Position numbers and translations under genes: made by a program. 63,586 nt of DNA from a bacterium (GTDB lineage: Bacteria; JACRDZ01; JAQUKH01). Of the stretch, positions 26,321 to 35,041 are shown piece after piece. Within the stretch, counting starts at the first letter, position 1. Every line of letters starts with the position of its first letter. The stretch is taken from assembly GCA_028719205.1 (NCBI GenBank), contig JAQUKH010000011.1:1-63586 (forward strand), in the 5' to 3' direction. The notes below the pieces were generated by a model. The model saw only the letters and a program-made list of their open reading frames with translations, did no database searches and was not told the DNA's origin.

Positions 26321-28231
26321 ATGAAATGTAAAGTAACCTTTTTACCGGAAAATAGATCTACTGAAGTCCGCAAAGGGACAGACCTTTTGCAGGCGGCAAG
26401 AGAGATCGGGATCGAAATACTTTCAAATTGCGGCGGACAGGGAACCTGCGGCAGCTGCAAGGTAAAAGTGCTTAAAGGCAATCCCGGCGCCAGCCCTTCA
26501 CCCCATCTTTCAAAAAAAGAAATTGCCGAAGGATGGATCCAGGCTTGTCTGGTTCTTGTCGAGGAAGACCTTGAGATCCTTGTTCCTAAAGAACACCGTA
26601 TCGCTAAACCCGCGAAGATCTCAACCGGATTAAAAACAGCAGCCCGGATAGAGATCGGTAAATGGGACATTACTCCAAGCATTAAACGCGTCAAATTAAA
26701 GCTTCCTTCACCAACCATTGATAATAATATAAGCGACCTTACCCGTTTATTCCAGGGATTAGATCATGAAGGTTATCCGTCCGAAAAATTATGGTGCGGC
26801 CTTGATATAATCAGCAGATTAACAAAAACACTCAGGAAAAAAAACTGGGAGGTTACCGTACTCATCCTTGAATCTGAACACGGGTTTGAGATCGTGGATA
26901 TTCAACCGGGCGATACTACCTGCAACCGGCTTGGACTTGCCATTGATATCGGGACAACCTCAGTTGTGGTTTATCTTGTGGACCTGTTAACCGGTCATAT
27001 CATCGGGACTGAATCAGATTACAACAAACAGATCAGCTGCGGGACAGATATTATTTCACGGATTATTTATACGGAAAGAAAAAACGGTTTAACCGTAATG
27101 CAGAAATTAATTATAGAAACAATTAATAACCTTATTAACAAATTATTAGTAAAACACAAGATACACCGGCGGAATATTGACTGTGTCTCCTGCGGCGGGA
27201 ATACAACAATGATGCATCTTTTTCTGAAAATAGACCCTAATAATATCCGGTTTGATCCCTACATTCCAACTTTTACAACCACTCCCCTTCTTTCAGCCAA
27301 AGAGGTTGGAATTAAAACCGGCGCGCATACCTCGCTTTATTGCGTTCCCGGCGTATCCAGCTATATCGGCGGGGATATTACAGGCGGGATTTTGGCGTCC
27401 GGAATGACAAAAGACAATAAACTTACTTTATTCCTTGATGTCGGAACTAACGGCGAGATCGTTTTAGGAAATTCTGAATGGCTTGTTTCGGCATCATGTT
27501 CAGCCGGGCCCGCTTTCGAGGGGGCGGGCATAAAATACGGCATGCGCGCGACCAACGGAGCGATCGACCAGGTAAAGATCGACCGGAAAACTTTTGAACC
27601 AACTGTCACAGTCACAGGGCATGAAAAACCGATCGGTATATGCGGTTCAGGAACGATCGATACAATTGCCGAAATGTATCTGGCCGGTATCATTACCCAA
27701 AAAGGTAAATTTAATAAAGAACTAAAAACACAAAGGGTTCGCGAGGGAAAATACGGATGGGAATATGTTCTTGTATGGAAAAATGAATCAGGCATCGATA
27801 ACGATATTACTATCACCGAACCGGACGTCGATAATATTTTAAGGGCAAAAGGCGCGATCTACGCGGGTTGTTCCCTTCTTTTAAAAGAAATGGGTTATAA
27901 AGCAAAAGACCTGGACCGTTTTCTTATTGCGGGCGGATTCGGGCATTATTTAAATATTGAAAAAGCAATAATCATCGGAATGCTTCCCGATATTGACCCT
28001 GAAAAATATCAGTATTTGGGTAATACCTCGGTTATCGGGGCATATCTCACGCTTCTCTCAAGAAAAATGCAGGAAGAAGTTACACAGATCGCGAAGAATG
28101 TTACCTACCGCGAGCTTTCCGTATCCAACGATTTTATGAACGAATATATGGCAAGCCTCTTTTTACCGCATACGAATATCGAATTATTCCCGACAGTCCA
28201 GGAAATTCTGAAAGAAATCAAACATTTGTAA
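26321..28231 (+). CDS. Corrinoid-activation/ASKHA ferredoxin protein (RACo/RamA-like)
   Basis: This 636-residue protein starts with a plant-type [2Fe-2S] domain (ligands Cys37, Cys43, Cys46, Cys76), followed by a linker and an actin-fold (ASKHA) ATPase region beginning AIDIGTTSVVVYLVDLLTG. Further phosphate-binding stretches are DVGTNGEIVLG and LIAGGFGHYL. Proteins of this form (DUF4445) reduce the Co(II) form of corrinoid methyltransferase proteins with ATP. No methyltransferase or corrinoid protein is in the window, so its partner lies elsewhere. A TATAAT box (26302-26307) lies 13 nt before the ATG and no ribosome binding site is evident. Confidence 0.88.
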   Translation: MKCKVTFLPENRSTEVRKGTDLLQAAREIGIEILSNCGGQGTCGSCKVKVLKGNPGASPSPHLSKKEIAEGWIQACLVLVEEDLEILVPKEHRIAKPAKISTGLKTAARIEIGKWDITPSIKRVKLKLPSPTIDNNISDLTRLFQGLDHEGYPSEKLWCGLDIISRLTKTLRKKNWEVTVLILESEHGFEIVDIQPGDTTCNRLGLAIDIGTTSVVVYLVDLLTGHIIGTESDYNKQISCGTDIISRIIYTERKNGLTVMQKLIIETINNLINKLLVKHKIHRRNIDCVSCGGNTTMMHLFLKIDPNNIRFDPYIPTFTTTPLLSAKEVGIKTGAHTSLYCVPGVSSYIGGDITGGILASGMTKDNKLTLFLDVGTNGEIVLGNSEWLVSASCSAGPAFEGAGIKYGMRATNGAIDQVKIDRKTFEPTVTVTGHEKPIGICGSGTIDTIAEMYLAGIITQKGKFNKELKTQRVREGKYGWEYVLVWKNESGIDNDITITEPDVDNILRAKGAIYAGCSLLLKEMGYKAKDLDRFLIAGGFGHYLNIEKAIIIGMLPDIDPEKYQYLGNTSVIGAYLTLLSRKMQEEVTQIAKNVTYRELSVSNDFMNEYMASLFLPHTNIELFPTVQEILKEIKHL

Positions 28232-28249
28232 TATTTTTTTAAATAATTG

Positions 28250-28277
28250 TTGCAATTTAAAAAATATATGTTATTAT
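28250..28277 (+). promoter_or_regulatory. Promoter of paralog B (leaderless)
   Basis: TTGCAA (28250-28255) and TATTAT (28272-28277) are 16 nt apart. The ATG at 28287 is 9 nt beyond the -10 box, and there is no ribosome binding site. Confidence 0.55.
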
Positions 28278-28286
28278 TTGCCACCA

Positions 28287-31200
28287 ATGAAAATTTCATT
28301 TCGAAATAAAATAAAAATTAAATCAATTTTTATTAATATTTTTATATTATTTCTTCTGGCCCAAAATAAAACTGACTCCTCATCAAATGTAAATTCAAAT
28401 CTTTTTAAAACGATAGCAATAAGAGTCAACCTGGCCAGCCATCCGCCGGTATTGGATCCGATCCCTGATATTACCGTACATGCCGGGAATAAAGTTATAT
28501 TCACGCCTACAGCTACGGATAAGGATGGAGATATTCTCACCTACAGCTATTCAGGCTGGATGAACGATTCTGTTTACACGACAAATATAAATGACGCTGG
28601 TAATAATGACGCGAGTGAACATTTTGTAACTGTGACAGTCTCAGATAGTAAATTAACCGACAGCCAGGAAGTAAAAATAACCGTGTGTAAAGCCTATTCT
28701 CCTCTTAGGTGCGTAAACATAAAACCTGAAGGGGTGGATGGAATGACTTTGTCAAACAGGATATTCCGAGCCTATCCGGGATTAGAGTATAATATAAGAG
28801 CGGCAGTTCTTGGCGGTATGTATCCTTATAAATTCTCTTGGGAAGCAAACAAACCCTCATGGTTATCCATAAATAAAAATACAGGTGAAATATCAGGAAT
28901 TGCCCCTGACGCGGGGTTTTTCAACGATATTAAAATTAAAATTACCGATAGTAAAGGAAACTCAATAACCGCCCAGTGGTCAATTGAAGTCACAACCGAA
29001 AATTTTATTTTTCTGGATGCCGTTAATGGAAACCCGTCTGTAAAAAACGGCGGAACCGCAACAGGAACAATTGATAATCCTTTCAGAAATGTTAAAGATT
29101 GGTATGGCACTGCCTCCAGCGACATATCCGGCTTTAATAATTACCAGGATTATTTTGTTTATTATAGAACAGGAATATATTATCTTGACGGTTATCTTGA
29201 CGCGAATAGAAATATGTCCTGTGACGGAAATAAACCTTCCGTTCATTTGGCATATCCCGGAGAATATCCAAAATTTAACATGGAAAATGGGAAAATATGG
29301 GTGGATCCGATTTATATTGACGGATTAGAGTTTTACAATATGAAGGATTATGGAATTCAAACCAAAGCAGGGAAATATTACTCCACATTCAGAAATTTAT
29401 ATATGCATGGCCTGAATCCCGTATCAGGGATAAACAATCAAGCTTTTATTAATGTAATTGCCGATACAAACCAGGGCAAAAACTGGATTTGGCAGGATTG
29501 TAAATTTGACAGTTCAAAACAAAACGGTATTGAAATAAATAACCTGGATAATTCATTGATCGAAGATTGTATTTTTACCGCGACTAACACCCATCCAATT
29601 TTCCCTAAGATTGCATGCAGTGATCTTACTATCAGGAATAATATTATTTCCGGAAACAAAGGAGATGGGATTTTTGCTTATTTAGCCGCAGACAGCACGG
29701 ATATAAATAAAAAAAGCGCCAATATAGAAATTTGTTTTAATAATATTTATAATTGCGCTGAAGCTGGCTTATCTGTAAACGCGGGATCATACGGGATACA
29801 AGGTCTTTATGCTTATAGAAATACAATACAAGGCAATATCGGGAAGGAATCTATTAAGATAGAAAATGTTGGTAAAAATCCTCCTGAAGGCCAATATGTT
29901 TTTGAAAATAATATAATAGTTAATTCTAGTTTAAAACATATTGTCTTTTTGAATTGCAGTGCGAATGCAATGAATTATATAAAAAATAATAATAATTTAA
30001 TTGGATACGCGGCAAACAATATTGTTGATTCTACGGGAAACATTAAAATATCTTATTTACAATATCTTGGGACTTACGGCTGGCAAACATATACTCCGCC
30101 TGAGATAAAACCACGCGTACCGGATATTACGACAAACGAAGACACCCCGATCACAGTATGTCTTACCGGTTACGAAAATGATAATTATGATTCAGGAATA
30201 AACCTTGACTGGAGCATATCTGGCGTTAATTCGTCTTTATTTACCGCCTTTATAGATATAAATTCTGATCTCTTAACAATAACACCGGTTGCAAATAAGT
30301 ACGGAGCAGATACAGTAACACTTTTGCTCACAAATTCAAAAGGCTTGACTGATACAACAGATATTAAAGTAACCGTTTATCCGGTTAATGACCCTCCGGT
30401 ATTAAATCCAATATCGGATATTATTTTAAATGAAGGGCAAGCTGTTACTTTTAATCCGTCCGCGACAGATATAGACAGCAATATCCTTACTTATACTTAT
30501 TCCGGATGGATGACAAGATCAAGTTATGTTACAAATTACAACGATGCCGGGATACATTATGTGACCGTGACTGTATCTGACGGCGCGTTAGCAAACAGTA
30601 AAACTGTGAAAGTAACTGTATTAAATGTCAACCGAGTTCCGACAGCTGTTCCGCAATCCCTCACTGTAAATGAAGATACACCACTAAACATAACTTTAAG
30701 AGGAACAGACCCTGATGGAGACGTTTTAACCTGCAGCATAACAGCTCTGCCTGTCCATGGAACCATATCCGGTATAGCGCCAAATGTTACCTATACTCCA
30801 AATTTAAATTACAACGGCAATGATTCATTTACATTTAAAGTCTCTGACGGCAAAATAAATTCATATACAGCAACGGTTTCAATAACAATAAAACCTATTA
30901 ACGACAAACCTGTATTAATACCTATAGGCAACAAATCAATTACAAGCGGCGCATTAAGATTTATTATTTACGCCTCCGATGTTGATAATAATATATTAAA
31001 ATATACAGCCGGCAACCTGCCAACAGGCGCTAATTTCAATCCGTTGACACATACATTTACCTGGATACCTGATTATAACCAGGCATCATTAAATTATCCA
31101 AACGTGCTTTTTACCGTAACTGATAACGGAATCCCGCCGGCAAGCTGTAGTGAAAGTATAACAATAACAACAGGCGCTATAAATCATCCTCCGGTATTAA

Positions 31201-32033
31201 ATCCGATAGGCAATAAAACAGTTAAGGAAGGAGAACTTCTGGAATTTACAGTAACCGGTTTCGATACTGATGGGGATAACTTAACATATACTGCCGGTAA
31301 TTTACCCGCAGGCTCCGATTTTGATCAATTAACACAGATCTTTACCTGGACGCCCGGATATAACCAATCGGCTAATTATACAAATATACTTTTTACTGTT
31401 TCAGATAATAATATTCCGCCGGAAACCGACAGCAAAAGTATTACAATAACAGTAGGAGATATGAATCATCCGCCGGTTTTAAATCCAATAGGAAATAAAG
31501 CGGTAAAGGAAAACGCGCTCCTGGAATTTTTTATAACAGGTACTGATGAAGATAATAATGTCTTAACATACTCCGCTAATAATTTACCGGCTGGAGCGGC
31601 ATTCGATTCATCAAGCCAGAAGTTCCAATGGTATCCGCAATACAACCAGGCCGGTAATTATGAAAGTGTATTATTCACGGTAACGGATAACGGAGTCCCG
31701 CCGGTAAGCAGCAGTGAAACAATAACTATAACAGTGGGGAATGTAAATCATCCACCGGTATTAAATCCAATAGGAAATAAAGCGGTAGCAGCAGGAGAAC
31801 TTCTTGAATTTGTAATAACGGGGAGCGATGTTGACGGCGATATATTAACTTACACGGCGGCTAATCTGCCTCCGGGCGCTTATTTTAATCCATCAACACA
31901 GACATTTACCTGGACGCCCGGATACAGCCAATCGGCAATTTATACAAACATAATTTTTACTGTAACGGATAACGGTGCCCCTCCGGCAACCAAAAATGAA
32001 AGTATAACAATAACGGTTTTTTCAACTAAATAG
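28287..32033 (+). CDS. Giant secreted beta-helix protein with cadherin-like repeats (paralog B)
   Basis: From the ATG at 28287 this 1248-residue paralog of the 22249 gene has the same order: signal segment, Ig/cadherin-like domain, putative-Ig domain, parallel beta-helix, then cadherin-like repeats. The first repeat after the beta-helix differs: paralog A has a PVLNPIADI-type module, while B has an unrelated VPDITTNEDTPITVCL module. That indicates module swapping. The C-terminal ~326 codons are identical in DNA to A. No surface-anchor signal is visible. An A/T palindrome follows the stop. Confidence 0.8.
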   Translation: MKISFRNKIKIKSIFINIFILFLLAQNKTDSSSNVNSNLFKTIAIRVNLASHPPVLDPIPDITVHAGNKVIFTPTATDKDGDILTYSYSGWMNDSVYTTNINDAGNNDASEHFVTVTVSDSKLTDSQEVKITVCKAYSPLRCVNIKPEGVDGMTLSNRIFRAYPGLEYNIRAAVLGGMYPYKFSWEANKPSWLSINKNTGEISGIAPDAGFFNDIKIKITDSKGNSITAQWSIEVTTENFIFLDAVNGNPSVKNGGTATGTIDNPFRNVKDWYGTASSDISGFNNYQDYFVYYRTGIYYLDGYLDANRNMSCDGNKPSVHLAYPGEYPKFNMENGKIWVDPIYIDGLEFYNMKDYGIQTKAGKYYSTFRNLYMHGLNPVSGINNQAFINVIADTNQGKNWIWQDCKFDSSKQNGIEINNLDNSLIEDCIFTATNTHPIFPKIACSDLTIRNNIISGNKGDGIFAYLAADSTDINKKSANIEICFNNIYNCAEAGLSVNAGSYGIQGLYAYRNTIQGNIGKESIKIENVGKNPPEGQYVFENNIIVNSSLKHIVFLNCSANAMNYIKNNNNLIGYAANNIVDSTGNIKISYLQYLGTYGWQTYTPPEIKPRVPDITTNEDTPITVCLTGYENDNYDSGINLDWSISGVNSSLFTAFIDINSDLLTITPVANKYGADTVTLLLTNSKGLTDTTDIKVTVYPVNDPPVLNPISDIILNEGQAVTFNPSATDIDSNILTYTYSGWMTRSSYVTNYNDAGIHYVTVTVSDGALANSKTVKVTVLNVNRVPTAVPQSLTVNEDTPLNITLRGTDPDGDVLTCSITALPVHGTISGIAPNVTYTPNLNYNGNDSFTFKVSDGKINSYTATVSITIKPINDKPVLIPIGNKSITSGALRFIIYASDVDNNILKYTAGNLPTGANFNPLTHTFTWIPDYNQASLNYPNVLFTVTDNGIPPASCSESITITTGAINHPPVLNPIGNKTVKEGELLEFTVTGFDTDGDNLTYTAGNLPAGSDFDQLTQIFTWTPGYNQSANYTNILFTVSDNNIPPETDSKSITITVGDMNHPPVLNPIGNKAVKENALLEFFITGTDEDNNVLTYSANNLPAGAAFDSSSQKFQWYPQYNQAGNYESVLFTVTDNGVPPVSSSETITITVGNVNHPPVLNPIGNKAVAAGELLEFVITGSDVDGDILTYTAANLPPGAYFNPSTQTFTWTPGYSQSAIYTNIIFTVTDNGAPPATKNESITITVFSTK
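31001..31979 (+). repeat. 979-bp identical direct repeat, copy in paralog B
   Basis: This is the second copy of the 979-bp block at 25209-26187. The match ends in the same codon in both genes (GCC TCT against GCC CCT), and the tails then differ. Confidence 0.85.
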
Positions 32034-32110
32034 GCATAAACTCATTTATTTTTCTTCCTTGATAACTCGCAAAATATAACAAAATTTAAATTAAATTTTT
32101 ATTAAAATGA

Positions 32111-32132
32111 AATTAAAATATTTTAATTTTTT
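32111..32132 (+). terminator. Weak A/T-only terminator candidate after paralog B
   Basis: AATTAAAAT/ATTTTAATT (32111-32128) is an 18-nt perfect palindrome followed by Ts. It has no G or C pairs, so its strength is doubtful. Confidence 0.35.
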
Positions 32133-32158
32133 GCGCAGGCAATTATATTGATTTTAAT

Positions 32159-33142
32159 TTATGAATTATAGATATTTGACAGGTGACATGCGGTAAAATG
32201 CCCAAGCTTGGTTTCTCTTAATTCCGGTTCTTTCTCTAAACATATTTTCTCCACAAACGGGCATCGTGACTGAAAACGGCATCCCACCGGCAGGTCGATG
32301 GCGGAAGGGATATCCCCTCTAAGGGCTTTCTTTTCAATGTGTACCCTGATCTCTCCCTCGACGAATGGTTTTGGAATAGCGGCTAATAGACTTTTAGTGT
32401 AGGGATGTTCCGGATTTTTGAATAATTCATCCCTCGCGGCAAATTCAACGATCCTGCCCAGATACATTACCGCGACTTTATCGCTTATAAATTCGATAAC
32501 CCTGAGGTCATGTGAAATAAAAAGATAAGTCAGATTAAATTTTTCTTTTAGATCTTTAAAAAGATTTATGATCTGAGCCTGAATCGAAACATCAAGAGAA
32601 GACACGGGCTCATCAGCCACCAGAAATTCAGGTTCAACGGACAAAGCGCGCGCCAGAGAGATCCTTTGCCTCTGCCCGCCGCTGAATTCATGAGGGTATC
32701 TTTTAAGATAATCTTTATCCAGCCCGACAAGATCCATTAAAGAACTGATCTTCTCATCTTTTTCTTTTTTATCTTTCGCGAGGTGATGAATATTGATCCC
32801 TTCTGATAAAAGGGATCTGACATTCATCCTTGGATTAAGCGAACTGAACGGGTCCTGGAACACAACCTGCAGCCTCTTTCTCCATGTTAAACCCTTCTTT
32901 TTTGAAATATCCTCCCCCTCAAAAATAATATTTCCTTCCGTCGGTTCATAAAGCCCCGCGATCAGCCTTCCCACAGTCGATTTCCCGCATCCCGATTCCC
33001 CGACAAGCCCCAGCGTTTCACCCCGTTTTATGGAAAATGAAATATCATCAACGGCCTTTACCTGTTCAGTCGCCTCTTTCCATATCCCGGTTTTTAGCGG
33101 GAAATATTTCTTTAGATTTTTGACTTCCAAGATTGTATCCAT
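32159..33142 (-). CDS. Oligopeptide/dipeptide ABC transporter ATPase, OppF/DppF type
   Basis: This 327-residue ABC ATPase has Walker [13 protein letters not shown], a Q-loop in VFQDPFSSLNP, the signature FSGGQRQRISLARAL, Walker B EFLVADEPVSSLD and the family's C-terminal Cys-rich oligopeptide-transporter tail (CRFQSRCPFVEKICLEKEP). It energises peptide or nickel-type uptake with a partner ATPase and permeases. No permease or binding protein is in the window. It has its own promoter (33166-33194), and the partner ATPase lies 765 nt upstream, beyond two redox genes. Confidence 0.9.
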   Translation of the reverse strand: MDTILEVKNLKKYFPLKTGIWKEATEQVKAVDDISFSIKRGETLGLVGESGCGKSTVGRLIAGLYEPTEGNIIFEGEDISKKKGLTWRKRLQVVFQDPFSSLNPRMNVRSLLSEGINIHHLAKDKKEKDEKISSLMDLVGLDKDYLKRYPHEFSGGQRQRISLARALSVEPEFLVADEPVSSLDVSIQAQIINLFKDLKEKFNLTYLFISHDLRVIEFISDKVAVMYLGRIVEFAARDELFKNPEHPYTKSLLAAIPKPFVEGEIRVHIEKKALRGDIPSAIDLPVGCRFQSRCPFVEKICLEKEPELRETKLGHFTACHLSNIYNS

Positions 33143-33165
33143 TTTAGGCCCTTTGCATTCCGATT

Positions 33166-33194
33166 ATTATAAGATAATTATTAAAACCATGCAA
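33166..33194 (-). promoter_or_regulatory. Promoter for the OppF-type ATPase gene
   Basis: Minus-strand TTGCAT (33194-33189) and TATAAT (33171-33166) are 17 nt apart, giving a start near 33159 and a short leader before the ATG at 33142. Confidence 0.65.
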
Positions 33195-33245
33195 CACCAG
33201 AATATTTATGCTTGTTTGTCTTGATAGTAAGTTGAAGGGTAAATG

Positions 33246-33575
33246 TTAAAAAAATTTATCCGCAGGCCTTCTTTCGGGCACAAAAAAATGCGGGGTTTTA
33301 TCTTCATTCCACTCTAATGAAACATACAGGCCGCAAAAACATGCCCCGTATTGTTTTACGTCTGCCTCCCTGTATGCGCAGGGGCACATAATATCCCTGT
33401 CTTTTTCACGGTCACCCGCGGCTAATCTGCATGGACACGACATATAACCGTAGCGTTCTTTGTTTTTTACAAGCCCTGCCAGCACATCCAGGGTAAATTT
33501 TTTATCTTTATTGAAATAATATCCCTTGGGCTCGTTTATCTTTTTTAGTATTTCAAAAAGTTCTTCTGTATTCAT
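33246..33575 (-). CDS. Ferredoxin:thioredoxin reductase catalytic-chain family protein
   Basis: The 109-residue protein has the three Cys pairs of the FTR catalytic chain: Cys47-Pro-Cys49, Cys64-Pro-Cys66 and Cys79-Phe-Cys81, followed by GLYV. These would hold a [4Fe-4S] cluster next to a redox-active disulfide that reduces a thioredoxin or glutaredoxin using ferredoxin electrons. The third pair is usually CHC; here the His is Phe. It overlaps the glutaredoxin gene by 4 nt, so that protein is the obvious target. No FTR variable chain is seen. Confidence 0.88.
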   Translation of the reverse strand: MNTEELFEILKKINEPKGYYFNKDKKFTLDVLAGLVKNKERYGYMSCPCRLAAGDREKDRDIMCPCAYREADVKQYGACFCGLYVSLEWNEDKTPHFFVPERRPADKFF

Positions 33576-33826
33576 TGCATTCCCATCTCTTTTTTAATTT
33601 CATTCTCGTTAAATCCAACTATAACTTTATTCCCGATTACAATTATCGGAAACGCGATCTCAGTGCTTAATTTCCTGATTTCTTTCATAACGGCGCTACG
33701 CTCCTCCCCCTTAAGCAGATCAACATCCACATAAGTATAATCAGCATTACAGTCATCAAAAAATTTTTTAGTATTCTGGCAATGTATACAGGTGCTTAAT
33801 GTATAAAGTTTTATTTTTGGTTTCAT
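33572..33826 (-). CDS. Glutaredoxin/NrdH-like small redox protein
   Basis: The 84-residue protein is a minimal thioredoxin-fold protein. It has a CxxC active site (Cys13-Ile-His-Cys16), a conserved TYVDVD strand and cis-proline in the stretch AFPIIVIGN. It is probably reduced by the overlapping FTR-type protein, which links it to ferredoxin. Targets are unknown. A GGAGGG site lies 7 nt before the ATG. Confidence 0.87.
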   Translation of the reverse strand: MKPKIKLYTLSTCIHCQNTKKFFDDCNADYTYVDVDLLKGEERSAVMKEIRKLSTEIAFPIIVIGNKVIVGFNENEIKKEMGMQ

Positions 33827-33870
33827 TTTACGCCCTCCATTAATAAGTATTCCATATATCCATATTTTTT

Positions 33871-33899
33871 ATTATCCTACTTTATTTTAAATAAAGCAA
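33871..33899 (-). promoter_or_regulatory. Promoter for the glutaredoxin-FTR pair
   Basis: Minus-strand TTGCTT (33899-33894) and GATAAT (33876-33871) are 17 nt apart. The pair therefore need not depend on the OppD-type gene upstream. Confidence 0.5.
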
Positions 33900-33906
33900 T
33901 TAAAAT

Positions 33907-34872
33907 TTATGGGTAGAGCCAGCATCTAACCGAAGAATTACCGGAAATATTTTTTAATTGCGGTTCATCTTTACGGCAGATATCCATTACCTTAGAACAG
34001 CGCGGATGGAATTTACATCCTGGAATATTTTCCAGAGGATTCGGGACATTCCCGGGAATAGTCTCTAACCTTGTTTTGCCATACTGCTTCCCCAGTTTTG
34101 GCAATGATTTTAAAAGCCCTACCGTGTAAGGGTGCAATGTATTTGAAAAAAGCCCTTCAGTCAATTGCTCTTCAACGATCCTGCCCGCGTACATTACAAT
34201 GACCCGCTCGCAAACATCATAGACAACGCCCAGGTCATGCGTGATCAAAAAAAGTGACATATTGAATTTTTGTTTTAATTCCCTGAGGAGTTCAAGTATC
34301 TGCGCCTGGATGGTAACATCCAGCGCGGTTGTAGGTTCGTCAGCTATCAAAATATCCGGCCGGCATGCCAGAGCCATAGCTATCATCACGCGCTGGCGCA
34401 TACCACCTGAAAGGCGGTGAGGATACTCATTAACACGCAATTCAGGAGACGGAATACCTACAAGCCTGAGTAATTCTATTATTTCTTTTTTTCTCTCTTC
34501 TTTATTTAATTCTTTGCGATGCAGACGAAAACTTTCTTCTATCTGATTACCGATAGTAAAAAGAGGGTTTAAGGATGTCATCGGTTCCTGAAAGATCATC
34601 GCCGCTTTGTTCCCCCGAAAGGCCGTAAGCTCCTTGGGATTAAATTCCAAAATATTTTTTTCTTTAAACCAGATCTCTCCGGAAACAATTTTCCCAGGCG
34701 GGCTTTGAATTAATTTCAATAAAGACAATGCCGTAACACTCTTTCCGCAGCCTGATTCGCCTACCAGTCCCACGGATTCTTTTTCTTTGATCTGGAAACT
34801 TACATCTTCAACGGCAGGCAAAACCCCTTCATCTATAAAAAAATTTACCGAAAGATTTTTCACTTGTAACAT
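33907..34872 (-). CDS. Oligopeptide/dipeptide ABC transporter ATPase, OppD/DppD type
   Basis: This 321-residue ATPase has Walker [13 protein letters not shown], the signature [15 protein letters not shown], Walker [14 protein letters not shown] and the C-terminal Cys-containing tail ([14 protein letters not shown]). It pairs with the OppF-type ATPase at 32159, but the glutaredoxin and FTR genes lie between them and no permeases are present. A -10 box ends 7 nt before the ATG, so translation is probably leaderless. Confidence 0.9.
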   Translation of the reverse strand: MLQVKNLSVNFFIDEGVLPAVEDVSFQIKEKESVGLVGESGCGKSVTALSLLKLIQSPPGKIVSGEIWFKEKNILEFNPKELTAFRGNKAAMIFQEPMTSLNPLFTIGNQIEESFRLHRKELNKEERKKEIIELLRLVGIPSPELRVNEYPHRLSGGMRQRVMIAMALACRPDILIADEPTTALDVTIQAQILELLRELKQKFNMSLFLITHDLGVVYDVCERVIVMYAGRIVEEQLTEGLFSNTLHPYTVGLLKSLPKLGKQYGKTRLETIPGNVPNPLENIPGCKFHPRCSKVMDICRKDEPQLKNISGNSSVRCWLYP

Positions 34873-34879
34873 ATTTTAG

Positions 34880-34909
34880 ATTATAGCATCATAAATACAT
34901 TAACCACAA
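34880..34909 (-). promoter_or_regulatory. Promoter of the OppD-type gene (leaderless)
   Basis: Minus-strand TTGTGG (34909-34904) and TATAAT (34885-34880) are 18 nt apart. Only 7 nt separate TATAAT from the ATG at 34872. Confidence 0.55.
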
Positions 34910-35041
34910 TATAAAAGATATATCCTTAAATTCAAAAAAAGAGGAATGGTTATACGGATTATCCTTTTACCTCATAAAATAAATTATTCCCATTATAATT
35001 TTAATGAAAATATCTTTGATAGAAAAGTTTATATTCATTGA

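Noticed and set aside
26321-28231. Complete corrinoid methyltransferase system
   Set aside because: Only the activator protein is present; no corrinoid protein or methyltransferase gene is in the window.
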